A DNA stretch of 64,000 nucleotides from Thiomonas arsenitoxydans (GTDB taxonomy: Bacteria > Pseudomonadota > Gammaproteobacteria > Burkholderiales > Burkholderiaceae_C). Positions 16,487 to 25,006 of this stretch are shown one piece after another. The stretch is from the NCBI RefSeq assembly GCF_000253115.1, contig NC_014145.1, forward strand, positions 2,976,001-3,040,000, in the 5' to 3' direction. The notes beneath the pieces are model-generated. The model was not told the origin of the DNA, searched no databases, and worked only from the letters and a program-made list of their open reading frames with translations. The translations under genes and the position numbers were made by a program. Within the stretch, counting starts at the first letter, position 1. Each line of letters opens with the position of its first letter.

Positions 16487-18655
16487 ATGCCACGCCATCA
16501 ACGCCTGCTCGACGCCCTGAACGACACCCCCACGCGCTCGCCTGTGCCCGAGCCGCCAGTCCCCCTGGTGCGCCTGTGGCTGCTGCGCATCCTGCTGCCG
16601 CTGGGAGGGCTGCGCCAGCTCCTGCATGACGGCCAGGGCGTGTCCGGTCTGCTTGCCACGCTGGGCGTGCCCCACGCTCTGCGGGAGGGCGGCACGGACG
16701 CCGCCGGCCTGGTCGCGATCCGCCGCGTGCTCGAATCCGACTGGCAGGCGCTGGAGGCACAGGCCGACGCGTTCGCGCTGCCGGTCGCGCTGGAGGAGAA
16801 CCTGGCACGCCTGGCGGCCCTGGTGCAGCTCTCGGCCGTGGACTGCCGGCTGCTGGGCTGTGCCTGTCTGTTGCAGGCGCTGCGGCTGTTCGAGGACGCC
16901 GCCGACACCCTGGGACCGTTGACCCCGGCGAAGGCCATCGGGGTGCTGGCGACGTTGCTGGACCTGCCCGAAGTCGCGGTGAAGCGGGCGCTGGCGCCGG
17001 CGGGGGTGCTGGCCCACAGTGGACTGCTGAGTCTGAGGCGGGCGGGCCAGGGCACGTTGTCCACCCGGCTGGAACTGTTCTCGGCGTCCTTTGCCGAGGC
17101 CATGCTGGCGCCGGACACCGAGCCGCTGGCGCTGCTGCGTGGGGCAGTCGCCTCCAGTGCTCCGGCGCGCCTCACCCTGGACGATTACCCGCATCTGGGG
17201 CTGAGCCGGACGCTGCTGCGCACCTATCTGGCGTCGGCCCTGGGTCACCACTCGGCGGGAGGCAGCAAGCGTGGCACCAATGTCCTGCTCTACGGCCCGC
17301 CGGGCACGGGCAAGACCGAACTATGCCGCACGCTGGCCGCGGTCCTGGATTGTGAGTTGCTGGAGGTGAGCGCGGCGGACGAGGACGGCGATCCGATCGG
17401 CGGGGAGCAGCGGCTGCGGGCCTGGCGGGCGGCGCAGCGCTTCCTGGCGCGGCGTCGGGCGCTGATCCTGTTCGACGAGATCGAGGATGTGTTCACCAGC
17501 CAGACCGAGGGCGACGTCACGGGCCTGTTCGCCCTGCACAGTCCCAACCCGGGCAAGCACCGCAAGGGCTGGCTGCACCGGGCGCTGGAGACCAACCCGG
17601 TGCCCACCTTCTGGGTGACGAACGCCGTGGGGGAGATGGACGCCGCGCTGATCCGGCGGTTTGATCTGGTGCTGGAGCTTCCGGTGCCGCCACGACAGGT
17701 GCGCGACTCCATCGCCCGGGCCACTGTGGGGGCGCTGGTGGGGGCCGAGACCCTGGCGGCCCTGGCGGCCAGCGCGGTGCTGGCGCCAGCCGTGCTGACC
17801 CGGGCGGCGGATGTGGTGCGGCAGGTCGGCGCAGGGCTGGATCCCGCGCAACGCGATGCGGCTTTGCTCGCCCTGGTCAATCACACCCTGCGGGCCCAGG
17901 GCCACACTGCCGTCATGGCCTGCGATCCCCAGCGTTTGCCTTGCACCTACGATCCGCGGCTGGTCCATGCCGACGTGGATTTACAGGCCATTGCCCAGGG
18001 CATCGCCCACGCCTCCCACACCGGCGGCGTCAGGCTGTGCCTCTACGGCCTGCCCGGCACGGGCAAGTCAGCGTACGCGCGCTGGCTGGCGGAGCAACTG
18101 GGGCGACCGCTGCAGCTCTGGCGGGCGTCGGACCTGCTCGCCAAGTGGCTGGGGGCGAGTGAACGGCTGGTGGCGCGGGCCTTCCATGACGCGCAGGAGG
18201 ACGGGGCGGTGCTGCTGATCGATGAGATCGATGGACTGCTGCAGGATCGGCGCGGCGCGGCGCAGGCCTGGGAGGTGACGCTGGTGAACGAGTTGTTGAC
18301 GCAGATGGAGAGCTTCCCCGGCGTGTTCATCGCCACGACCAATCGCCTGGAGGGGCTGGACCCGGCGGCGCTGCGGCGCTTTGATCTGAAGCTGCAGTTC
18401 CGGGCCTTGCGGCCGGAGCAGGCCTGGGCTTTGCTGGGCAGTCATTGCGCGGCCCTGGGACTTGGCGTGCCGGAAGAAGGGCTGCGGCAAGGCTTGCGGT
18501 CGCTGGCGTCGCTGACGCCGGGGGACTTCGCCACGGTGGCGCGGCGGCATCGATTGCAGCCCCTGCGTAGCGCGCAGGACTTCGTCATCGCGCTGCGAAC
18601 GGAATGCGGCTTCAAGCCGGGTGGGGTGGGAGCTGGAACCATGGGGTTTGTGTGA
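16487..18655 (+). CDS. Tandem AAA+ ATPase of unknown function
   Basis: The 722-aa protein has a helical N-terminal domain (residues 1 to about 230), then two AAA modules. Module 1 has Walker A GPPGTGKT (270-277), Walker B LILFDEIE (327-333) and an Arg-rich sensor region (ALIRRFDLVLEL). Module 2 has Walker A GLPGTGKS (521-528), Walker B VLLIDEID (about 575-582) and ATTNRLEGLDPAALRRFDLK. Both look able to bind and hydrolyse ATP. The second module is like CDC48/FtsH-type classical AAA domains; there is no protease or nuclease domain. It most likely remodels a protein, perhaps with the membrane protein encoded just upstream. The region sits beside a TA pair on an integrase island, so defence or element maintenance is possible but unproven. 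Confidence 0.8.
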   Translation: MPRHQRLLDALNDTPTRSPVPEPPVPLVRLWLLRILLPLGGLRQLLHDGQGVSGLLATLGVPHALREGGTDAAGLVAIRRVLESDWQALEAQADAFALPVALEENLARLAALVQLSAVDCRLLGCACLLQALRLFEDAADTLGPLTPAKAIGVLATLLDLPEVAVKRALAPAGVLAHSGLLSLRRAGQGTLSTRLELFSASFAEAMLAPDTEPLALLRGAVASSAPARLTLDDYPHLGLSRTLLRTYLASALGHHSAGGSKRGTNVLLYGPPGTGKTELCRTLAAVLDCELLEVSAADEDGDPIGGEQRLRAWRAAQRFLARRRALILFDEIEDVFTSQTEGDVTGLFALHSPNPGKHRKGWLHRALETNPVPTFWVTNAVGEMDAALIRRFDLVLELPVPPRQVRDSIARATVGALVGAETLAALAASAVLAPAVLTRAADVVRQVGAGLDPAQRDAALLALVNHTLRAQGHTAVMACDPQRLPCTYDPRLVHADVDLQAIAQGIAHASHTGGVRLCLYGLPGTGKSAYARWLAEQLGRPLQLWRASDLLAKWLGASERLVARAFHDAQEDGAVLLIDEIDGLLQDRRGAAQAWEVTLVNELLTQMESFPGVFIATTNRLEGLDPAALRRFDLKLQFRALRPEQAWALLGSHCAALGLGVPEEGLRQGLRSLASLTPGDFATVARRHRLQPLRSAQDFVIALRTECGFKPGGVGAGTMGFV

Positions 18656-18854
18656 GGGCGGGGACAGGGTATGCCCTCGACTTGCGCACACCGCAAACGC
18701 CGGTACGATTCAAGCCTCTTCCCGTCCATCTTCACGTTTTAAAGGCCCTTCTCACCCGCGCAGATCCTGAATCGACCGCTCCCTGCGGTCCCGAGCTTGG
18801 AGCCACGCACACCCTTCGTGCGTCCGCAATGTCCAACGCCTTCAGGAGATTCCC

Positions 18855-19070
18855 ATGCGCGAAGAACGCCTCTACCCCCTGCTCGTCCAACTCGTCGCCC
18901 AGGGCGCGACGCTCGAAGAGTCCCACCACGCCGGCCGCCGCTACACCTTGATCGCCGAGCACCAGCGTCTGCCCATCAGTGCGGCACTCGGCGTCAAGCT
19001 CGAACGCGAGGGGCGCATCCGCGCTCTATGCCGCCTCAGCGGCAAGACGCTCTGGGTGGCAAGCGTCTGA
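18855..19070 (+). CDS. Small basic hypothetical protein (71 aa)
   Basis: I do not recognise this protein. It begins MREERLYPLLVQLVAQGATL and contains a likely helix-turn-helix-like stretch, SAALGVKLEREGRIRALCR. It has no signal or membrane segment. It is 199 bases downstream of the AAA ATPase on the same strand, so it could belong to the same cargo block. Coding potential is supported only by a clean frame with an ATG and by its codon use resembling the neighbours. Confidence 0.45.
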   Translation: MREERLYPLLVQLVAQGATLEESHHAGRRYTLIAEHQRLPISAALGVKLEREGRIRALCRLSGKTLWVASV

Positions 19071-19319
19071 AGTCTGTCGGCTATCGAGTAGTGGGCATGC
19101 CCGTCTTGCCGACTTGCGAAACCACGTTCGTGCGGGATGATGGTTCTGGAGATGTCCCGGTGGGCATCCGAGGAGAAAGCAATGGAGATTTTGGTGGCAA
19201 ATGGCAGGTGGCAGATGGCAGATGGCAGGAGCCGCGGACGACGACAACGACCGCATGAACGCATCCCAGCCCTGCAGCACCAGAGCATCCAACTTGCCGT
19301 TCGAACCTGAAGGAGAAGG

Positions 19320-19589
19320 ATGATGTCGTTCATGACGGGGGTGTATGTCACTGCCGCGGTGGCCATACTCTGCACCTTGGGGAGCGTGCTGTTCGTGCTG
19401 CGCCTGGCGGAGCAGGCGCAGCAGGAGAACCAGCGCCGCAACCAGCACCGCGGGATTGGGATTCCGCCGGAGATCCTCAAGGCTCTCGGGGTCGAAGCCG
19501 GGGATACCTTGGCCTGGGAGGTCGGCAAGGACGGGACGGTGCGCGTGCGCCGGGCTGAACGCGCGGTGAAGCCGGTGGAGTGTCCGTGA
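19320..19589 (+). CDS. Membrane-anchored AbrB-like small protein
   Basis: The 89-aa protein has one N-terminal membrane helix (about residues 5-27, VYVTAAVAILCTLGSVLFVL) and a short coiled linker rich in Gln and Arg. A C-terminal segment, IGIPPEILKALGVEAGDTLA followed by WEVGKDGTVRVR, has the pattern of AbrB/SpoVT/MazE swapped-hairpin DNA-binding domains. A membrane-tethered domain of this sort is unusual; it may bind another protein rather than DNA. A good ribosome site (gaaggagaag) precedes ATG 19320. The following gene, starting at 19589 by stop/start overlap, is cut off after about 25 codons by an IS remnant. Confidence 0.55.
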   Translation: MMSFMTGVYVTAAVAILCTLGSVLFVLRLAEQAQQENQRRNQHRGIGIPPEILKALGVEAGDTLAWEVGKDGTVRVRRAERAVKPVECP

Positions 19590-19665
19590 TGCGCCAGCAG
19601 GTGGATGTGCTGGAGGTGAAGACGCTGGACGTGAAGGCGCCGATCCTCGCGCGAACCCTCGGATC
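19589..19665 (+). pseudogene. 5' end of an unknown gene cut by an IS remnant
   Basis: ATG 19589 overlaps the stop of the AbrB-like gene (GTGATG) and opens MRQQVDVLEVKTLDVKAPIL followed by ARTLG. After that the frame runs into sequence that, in another frame, encodes an IS5-type transposase segment. I cannot name the original gene; it was probably the next gene in the AAA/AbrB block. Confidence 0.35.
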
Positions 19666-19745
19666 CAAGCCCCAGGTTGTTCAACGCGACGGTGGAGATG
19701 GCCGACAAGCGTGGGCTGTTGTCGGGCGAGCACTTCAGCGTGCCC
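19665..19745 (+). pseudogene. IS5-family transposase fragment
   Basis: In one frame this stretch reads LFNATVEMADKRGLLSGEHF and then SV, a well-conserved segment of the N-terminal half of IS5-family transposases just before the first catalytic Asp. Both flanks are lost within about 80 bases, so it is a scrap of a once complete insertion sequence. Confidence 0.6.
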
Positions 19746-19769
19746 ATCGCTCCCATGCGCGTTGCTCGC

Positions 19770-20150
19770 CGATTGCGCTCACGATCTCGTCGATAAACAC
19801 ACACACCCCTTGTTCGAGAGGTGGCGGCGGCTGAGGTACACAGCGAATAAATTGAGTTCGAGGGTTTGGTAGTCCATCAGAACGGGCACAAGCGTCCCTT
19901 GCGCGAGTTCGGAGGCGACGATGAACGTTGGTTGCATGATGACGCCTGCGCCATCGACTGCAAGTTCGCGCAGCAGCTCGCCATTGGTGGCATGCACGCT
20001 GGGACTGACCTTGATCCGGGCGACCTTGCCCTGCACGTCGATGAAAGGCCATTCATCACCCGCCCATAAATAGCTGAAGCTCAGGGTTGCATGGTCGGCA
20101 AGATCGGCGGGGACAGATGGCGTGCCTTGGCGCTTCAGGTAGGCTGGCGA
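19770..20150 (-). pseudogene. LysR-type regulator, C-terminal fragment
   Basis: The minus strand encodes part of a LysR substrate-binding domain: PADLADHATLSFSYLWAGDE, then VSPSVHATNGELLRELAVDG, AGVIMQPTFIVASELAQGTL, and the usual end LNLFAVYLSRRHLSNK. The DNA-binding domain is missing; the fragment begins abruptly at about 20150, next to an IS110 piece. Near 19807 the frame slips within a run of TG repeats (reading GGGTGTGTGTG on the minus strand); the next frame resumes as VFIDEIVSAIGEQ. It cannot act as a regulator. Confidence 0.72.
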
Positions 20151-20159
20151 CGCACAGCT

Positions 20160-20318
20160 TGCCGTCGATGGCTTGGCGGTTGCGCGCTTCGAGCGAGTCG
20201 AGGATGACCACCCAGGCGGTGATGCCGACGTTCTCCAGGTGAGCGTAGACGCTCTTCCAGTAGATGCCGGTGCTCTCCATGACGATGAGCTCAACCTGCA
20301 GCTCGGCCATCTGTTCGT
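20160..20318 (-). pseudogene. IS110-family transposase, N-terminal fragment (inverted)
   Basis: On the minus strand, QVELIVMESTGIYWKSVYAH followed by LENVGITAWVV is the DEDD RuvC-like part of IS110-family transposases. It is joined head to head with the C-terminal fragment on the plus strand, so the original gene was broken by an inversion or a fusion of two copies. Confidence 0.6.
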
Positions 20319-20670
20319 GCTGCGCCACTTGAGCGACAGCATCGACGCGCTGCAGCGCCAACTGGCCGACATCGACGCCTACCTGATGCGCGCCATGCAG
20401 CCCTACGCCTGGGCTCACAGCCTGCTGCAGACCATCCCCGGCATTGACGAGACCGCCGCCGCGCTGATCCTCATCGAGATCGACGACGACATGGCCCGCT
20501 TCGGCGCGCCTGAGCGCCTGGCCTGCTGGGCCGCGCTGAGCCCCGGCAACCACGAGAGCGCAGGCAAGCGCAAGTCCGGCCGCACCCGGCACGGCAACAA
20601 CGCCATTCGCTACATCCTGTGCGAGTGCGCCAACGCTGCGCGCATGACCAAGAGCACCCTGCCCTGGCGG
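20310..20670 (+). pseudogene. IS110-family transposase, C-terminal fragment
   Basis: The plus strand encodes LLQTIPGIDETAAALILIEI, then FGAPERLACWAALSPGNHES and GRTRHGNNAIRYILCECANA. This is the helix-hairpin-helix C-terminal domain (Transposase_20) with its conserved Ser/Gly region. The N-terminal catalytic half is absent in this orientation. The fragment fades near 20670, just before an IS630 element starts at 20730. Confidence 0.75.
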
Positions 20671-20937
20671 TGCCCGGTGCTATTCCAGTGCTACCGGCCA
20701 TCATCGTGACGCAAACGATGGTCGAGCTATTGACCCGGCATTGAAGCATTGAACTCAAGCCGCATACCGAACCGGAGCATGCTGGAAGTAGCTCTTGATC
20801 CGCTCGGGCTGCCGCTGGACGCTGCTGAGGTGTCTGGCAGTGGCCTTGACGAGTTGCAGCTTGGTCGTAAGCGTTTGCCGAACCCATCTTTTCAATGAGT
20901 CTGAGCTGAGCGAAGCTTGGGTTTTTTCGGGGGCTCC

Positions 20938-21306
20938 ATGCGATCAGACAAACTCAGTGAAGAGCGGATTGATGAGATTCTGGCGATCCTCGATGAACTC
21001 AAAGCCAGCGGGATGAAGGCCGAAGCGTTTGCGCAAAGCAAGGGGCTGGGCTACGGGCAACTGCGCGGCTGGCTGTCGAGCGCGCCGCGCTGGCGCGCCC
21101 AACGCGCGGGTCTGGCCCTGCCGCCTCGGCGCAGCGCCTTCGTGCGCGCCCACTGCAACCCGTCCCCCGCTGCGGCTGCGGAGGGAAGCCCCCATCCCGG
21201 ACACGCCCGCATCACCTGCGAGGGGGCCCAGCGCCGCGCCCAGATTGACTGGCCCGTGGCCCACGCAGCCGAGTGCGCGCAGTGGCTGCAGGCCTGGCTG
21301 GGATAA
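20938..21306 (+). CDS. tnpA: IS66 accessory protein TnpA
   Basis: This 122-aa protein opens RIDEILAILDELKASGMKAE, a helical region seen in the first ORF of IS66 elements, and is followed by GYGQLRGWLSSAPRWRAQRA. It ends three bases before tnpB. TnpA is needed for IS66 transposition, but its biochemical role is not well known. Position in a complete element supports the call; the C-terminal half is more variable than the family core. Confidence 0.75.
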   Translation: MRSDKLSEERIDEILAILDELKASGMKAEAFAQSKGLGYGQLRGWLSSAPRWRAQRAGLALPPRRSAFVRAHCNPSPAAAAEGSPHPGHARITCEGAQRRAQIDWPVAHAAECAQWLQAWLG

Positions 21307-21309
21307 GCC

Positions 21310-21651
21310 ATGCTGCGCATTGAGGCCATCTGGCTGGCCGTGGGCGCCAGCGATCTGCGCGGCGGCATGGATAGCCTGCTGGGCCAGGTTGTGGCCCGGT
21401 TTGGCTCGGCCCAGCGCCACCATGCCTACGTGTTTGCCAACCGCCGCGCCACCCGGCTGAAGGTGCTCGTCTTTGATGGCTCGGGGATCTGGCTGTGCAC
21501 GCGCCGACTGCAAGAAGGCCGGTTTGCCTGGCCGCAGGAGGACCGTGAGGCGCTGCACCTGAGTGCCGAGCAATGGAGTTGGCTGGCCGCCGGGCTGCCG
21601 TGGCAGCGCATGACCGCGCACGCCACCGCCAGCGCCATTGCCGTGGTGTAG
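21310..21651 (+). CDS. tnpB: IS66 accessory protein TnpB
   Basis: The 113-aa product contains the strongly conserved IS66 Orf2 pattern: VGASDLRGGMDSLLGQVV, YVFANRRATRLKVLVFDGSG, IWLCTRRLQEGRFAWPQ. It is the second gene of the element and starts 3 bases after tnpA, so the two are probably translationally coupled. No catalytic motif is known for this family; it supports transposition. Confidence 0.9.
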   Translation: MLRIEAIWLAVGASDLRGGMDSLLGQVVARFGSAQRHHAYVFANRRATRLKVLVFDGSGIWLCTRRLQEGRFAWPQEDREALHLSAEQWSWLAAGLPWQRMTAHATASAIAVV

Positions 21652-21720
21652 TCCCCCGGACGTTTGTCGATCGGGGCAACTCCCGATTCTCGCGCGCGCG
21701 TGCGCGCGAGAGAATTCGGC

Positions 21721-23280
21721 ATGGTCAGCGCCATCGACGACGACAAACTCCAGTCCCTGGGCGACGATCCGGCGGCGCAGTACGCGCGCACGGTCATTGC
21801 GCAGTTCGGTGCACAGATCGCGCACCAGCGTGCCGAGCTCAAATTTCAATCGACCAAGATTGCGGCCCTGAGCTTCGAGCTGGCGCGCCTCAAGCAATGG
21901 CGCTTCGGCCAGTCCAGCGAGAGCCTGGACACGCAAGGCCAGCTCTTCGACGCCAAGACGCAGGCGCTGCTGCAAGCCGAGGAACAGGCCGAGGACCGCG
22001 CCGCCGATGCGGAGCGCACCGCCCCAGGCAAACGTCGCCCCAAACGCCAGCCCCTGCCCAGCCAGTTGCCGCGCATCGAGCATCGCTACGAGATCGACTC
22101 CGGCCTGTGCCCGCAGGGCCACACCCTGCGCCGTATCGGGGAGGAGATCAGCGAGCAACTCGACTGCGAGCCCACGCGTTTCTTCGTGCACCGGCACATC
22201 CGCGGCAAGTATGCCTGCGCCTGCTGCCAGACGGTGTTGGCTGCACCCCTGCCAGCGCAACTCATTGACAAAGGCATTCCCGCCCCCGGCCTGCTGGCGC
22301 AGGTGGTGCTGGCCAAGCACGACGATCACCTGCCGCTGTACCGCCAGGAGGAGATTTACCGCCGCAGCGGCGTGCACCTCCCGCGCTCGAGCCTGGCGCA
22401 GTGGGTGGGCCTGTGCGGGGTGCGCCTGGAACCGCTGGCCCAGGCCCTCAAAGACCATCTGCTGGAGCAACCCGTGCTGCATGCCGATGAGACCCCGGTA
22501 GCCGAGCTGGCGCCGGGCACGGGCAAGACACACCGCGCTTATGTCTGGGTCTACCGCAGCGCGGCTACGCCGGCGGTGGTGTTTGACTATTGCGCCAGTC
22601 GTGCCGGTGCGCATGCGCGCGACTTCCTGCAGGATTGGTCAGGCACCTTGCTCACCGATGACTTCAGCGGCTACAAGGCGCTGTATGCCCAGGGGAGCAT
22701 TGTGGAGGCGGGGTGCTGGGCGCATGTACGCAGAAAGTTCTTCGAGGCGCACAAGCTGGCGGGCAGCGCCATCGCGCAGGAGGCGCTTGAGCGCATCAAA
22801 GCCTTGTATGCCATTGAGCAGACCCTTCGGGAGCATCCGCCCGATGCGCGCACCGCGCTGCGCCAGCGCCAAAGCCAACCCCTGCTCGAGGCCTTGCACG
22901 CCTGGCTGATCGAGCAACGCCCGCTTCTGGCCAAGGCCGACGCCACGGCGCGGGCCATCGACTATGCGCTGGGCCGCTGGCGGGCGTTGTGTGTGTTTGC
23001 CACCGATGGGCGCGTGCCGATCGATAACAACGCGGTGGAAAACGCCATTCGGCCTCTCGCACTCGGGCGCCGAAACTGGCTCTTCGTGGGCTCGCCCCAG
23101 GCCGGCCGCCGAGCCGCCGTGCTCATGACGCTGATCGAATCGGCCAAGCTCTGCGAGGTCGACCCCTGGGCCTATCTCAAGGACGTGCTGACGAAGCTGC
23201 CCACCTGGCCCAACAGCCGTCTGGGCGAATTGCTGCCCCACAACTGGGCGAAAACCAATCCCCCTGCACTCAGCACCTGA
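21721..23280 (+). CDS. tnpC: IS66-family transposase TnpC
   Basis: The 519-aa protein has the full IS66 layout. There is an N-terminal coiled region (LARLKQWRFGQSSESLDTQG), then a zinc-finger-like part (CPQGHTLRRIGEEISEQLDC, with CACCQ). The DDE core has LHADETPVAEL, LLTDDFSGYKALY and DNNAVENAIRPLALGRRNWL. The C-terminal IS66 tail is EVDPWAYLKDVLTKLPTWPN followed by a Trp near the end. I chose ATG 21721; an upstream TTG at 21664 reads through a GC-repeat stretch. It looks functional. Confidence 0.92.
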   Translation: MVSAIDDDKLQSLGDDPAAQYARTVIAQFGAQIAHQRAELKFQSTKIAALSFELARLKQWRFGQSSESLDTQGQLFDAKTQALLQAEEQAEDRAADAERTAPGKRRPKRQPLPSQLPRIEHRYEIDSGLCPQGHTLRRIGEEISEQLDCEPTRFFVHRHIRGKYACACCQTVLAAPLPAQLIDKGIPAPGLLAQVVLAKHDDHLPLYRQEEIYRRSGVHLPRSSLAQWVGLCGVRLEPLAQALKDHLLEQPVLHADETPVAELAPGTGKTHRAYVWVYRSAATPAVVFDYCASRAGAHARDFLQDWSGTLLTDDFSGYKALYAQGSIVEAGCWAHVRRKFFEAHKLAGSAIAQEALERIKALYAIEQTLREHPPDARTALRQRQSQPLLEALHAWLIEQRPLLAKADATARAIDYALGRWRALCVFATDGRVPIDNNAVENAIRPLALGRRNWLFVGSPQAGRRAAVLMTLIESAKLCEVDPWAYLKDVLTKLPTWPNSRLGELLPHNWAKTNPPALST

Positions 23281-24504
23281 CCTTCACTTCGGGTGTCAAG
23301 AGGGGTTCCCTGCACGCTTACGCTTGGTCCGCGCCGGAGCCAGTTTCGTGACCGCCTGCTTGAGGTCGGCGTTGGCCATCTCGTTGGGGTTGAGCTCGGG
23401 GCTGTAACTGGGCAGGTAGAAGACCTCGATCTGGTGCTTGTGCTCGACCAGCCAGTCCTTCACGGGCTTGCTGTGATGCACTCGCAGGTTGTCCAGGATC
23501 AGGTAGATCTTGCGGCCCGCGTCCTTGACGAGCCGGCGCAGGAAGTCGATCAGAATGTCCGAGTTCAGAGCCCCGTCGAAGGCCTTCCACCGCATCTGGC
23601 CCTTGTTGGTGACGGTGGAGATGACCGACAGGCCGTGGCGCTTGTTGTTCACCCGGATCACCGGCGTCTGGCCTTGGGGTGCGTAGCTGCGGCCGCGCAC
23701 GTCGTCGCTGCGCAGGCCGGTCTCGTCGCCCCAGTGGATCTCGGCGCCCTCGACCTTGGCGCACGCGGCGATGACCGGGTATTCCTCGTCGAGCCACTTC
23801 TTGACCGCCGCCGGCGACTGCTCGTAGGCCTTCTTCATGGGCTTCTGCGGCGTGAAGCCCCAGCGCTCGAGATACAGACCCATCGTGCGCACGGCCAGCT
23901 TGATGCCGTAGCGGTCCCGGATGAGCTCGGCGACGGCCTGGCGCGTCCACAGCGCGTAGACCATCTTCAACTGGTCGGGCGTGCGGTCGCGGATCAGTCG
24001 CTGCACCTCGCCCTCCTGCTCGGCGTTGAGCGTGCGGCCGCTGCCCACCGGTCTGCCGCCGCGGTCGACGTCAACCACCTTCCAACCGCCGGCCTCAAAG
24101 GCCTTCACCGCCGCGATCACCGTCGTGCGCGACATCTCGCATTGCGCCGCCGTGTCCTTCAGACTCGCGCCGTCCAGCCGCATCTTCACCGCACGTCGGC
24201 GGCGCTCGTTGAGCGCATCCACCGGCAGCGTTCGGGAGTCGATCTTTTCCATGCTCGATCTGACTCTACGACCTGCAATAAGTTCAAATGTTTAGTGCCG
24301 GATCAATAATTGGAGAACTGGTCTACATGCGCTTGATACCAAAGTTTGGTAAGGCCCCATCTACTTGCAGTTAGAGCATGGATAAATCAACCCGACACAG
24401 GGTGCAGCCGACTTTTGATATTTCGTGCAGTCGTCTTCTAAAAACGACAATGCTGGGTCCAGGCAGGCCTGTGGTGATGTCGCCATTTACGGAAAGCTCA
24501 ATAG

Positions 24505-24889
24505 CTAACTCGATGCTCGAGGTCGACGCCATGCGCGAGGTGCTCAAAGGAAAGTAGTGGCCGTGGCGGTGCGTCGCGAGGTCGTGCGGCAGTTGCAGGA
24601 ACGGGGCTTGCGCCCGATGCAACCCAATGAGGTGTGGAGCATGGACTTCGTGTTTGACGAACTGACCAACGGCTGACGGGTCAACACGCTGACGGTCGTG
24701 GACGACTGCAGCAAGGAGGCGGTGTAGATCGCCGTAGACACGTCGATCCCGGTGCTGTACGTCACGCGGGTGCTCGAGCAGGTCAAGGTCGAGCGCGGAC
24801 TGCCCAAGGTGATCCGCACCGACAACGGCCCGGAGTTCGCAGGAAGAACCCTGCAGACCAGGGCCGCCAAGAACGGGGTCGAGCTACGG
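24505..24889 (+). pseudogene. IS3-family transposase OrfB fragment with stop codons
   Basis: The frame reads VAVRREVVRQLQERGLRPMQ, then PNEVWSMDFVFDELTNG, a stop at 24674, RVNTLTVVDDCSKEAV, a stop at 24725, and then VERGLPKVIRTDNGPEFAGR. These are the first two catalytic regions of an IS3-family integrase core. Two nonsense codons, and loss of everything after 24889 where IS21 begins, make it dead. The 200 bases before it (24309-24505) hold nothing I can identify. Confidence 0.75.
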
Positions 24890-25006
24890 TGTTGGCGCCG
24901 ACCGAAAACTGAGCCACTTATGAGGGTAGTGCCGACCCAAAACTGAGCCAGGTGAACGACCTACTCTGCTGCTTTTTTGAGCAGCAGAGGACCAGGAGTG
25001 ATCACC

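Larger units (their letters stand above)
20867..23321 (+). mobile_element. Complete IS66-family insertion sequence
   Basis: The terminal inverted repeats begin GTAAGCG at 20867 and, inverted, at 23321. The element is flanked by an 8-bp direct repeat, GCTTGGTC, at 20859-20866 and 23322-23329, the size expected for IS66. It carries tnpA, tnpB and tnpC in the usual order, 2455 bp in all. The perfect target duplication suggests a recent insertion into the IS630 transposase gene. Confidence 0.92.
20755..24252 (-). pseudogene. IS630-family transposase interrupted by IS66
   Basis: The 5' part (24252 to about 23330) encodes the N-terminal helix-turn-helix domains (AALKD-type region LKDTAAQCEMSRTTVIAAVK) and a DDE core. 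The three acids are seen in EIHWGDETGL, YLILDNLRVHHS and LPSYSPELNPNEMANADLKQ. Before the insertion the frame ends KLAPARTK. The missing 3' part lies beyond IS66 at 20755-20866 and reads LQLVKATARHLSSVQRQPER, then IKSYFQHAPVRYAA and a stop. Joined segments (20755-20866 plus 23330-24252) total 1035 bases, a whole number of codons. The gene was intact until the IS66 insertion. Confidence 0.85.
20730..24306 (-). mobile_element. IS630-family element split by IS66
   Basis: The ends show imperfect inverted repeats: TTGACCCGGCATTGAAGCAT at 20730 and, on the minus strand from 24306, TTGATCCGGCACTAAACATT. Each end is flanked by TA (20728-20729 and 24307-24308), the target duplication of IS630 elements. 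The transposase gene is interrupted by the IS66 copy at 20867-23321; removing it and one target copy restores a 344-aa frame. Confidence 0.8.

Noticed and set aside
15695..17251. A 518-codon open frame on the minus strand opposite the membrane protein and AAA gene
   Set aside because: Rich in Gln, Arg and Gly with no domain; it mirrors the codon pattern of the real plus-strand genes in high-GC DNA.
19190..19240. Tandem GGCAGATGGCAG-like repeats before the AbrB-like gene
   Set aside because: Only two to three imperfect copies; too short to call a repeat feature or an RNA.
20944..22614. A 556-codon minus-strand frame across IS66
   Set aside because: Antisense to tnpA, tnpB and tnpC, which match the family exactly.
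23293..24309. A 338-codon plus-strand frame opposite the IS630 transposase
   Set aside because: Antisense shadow; the minus-strand frame has the DDE motifs.
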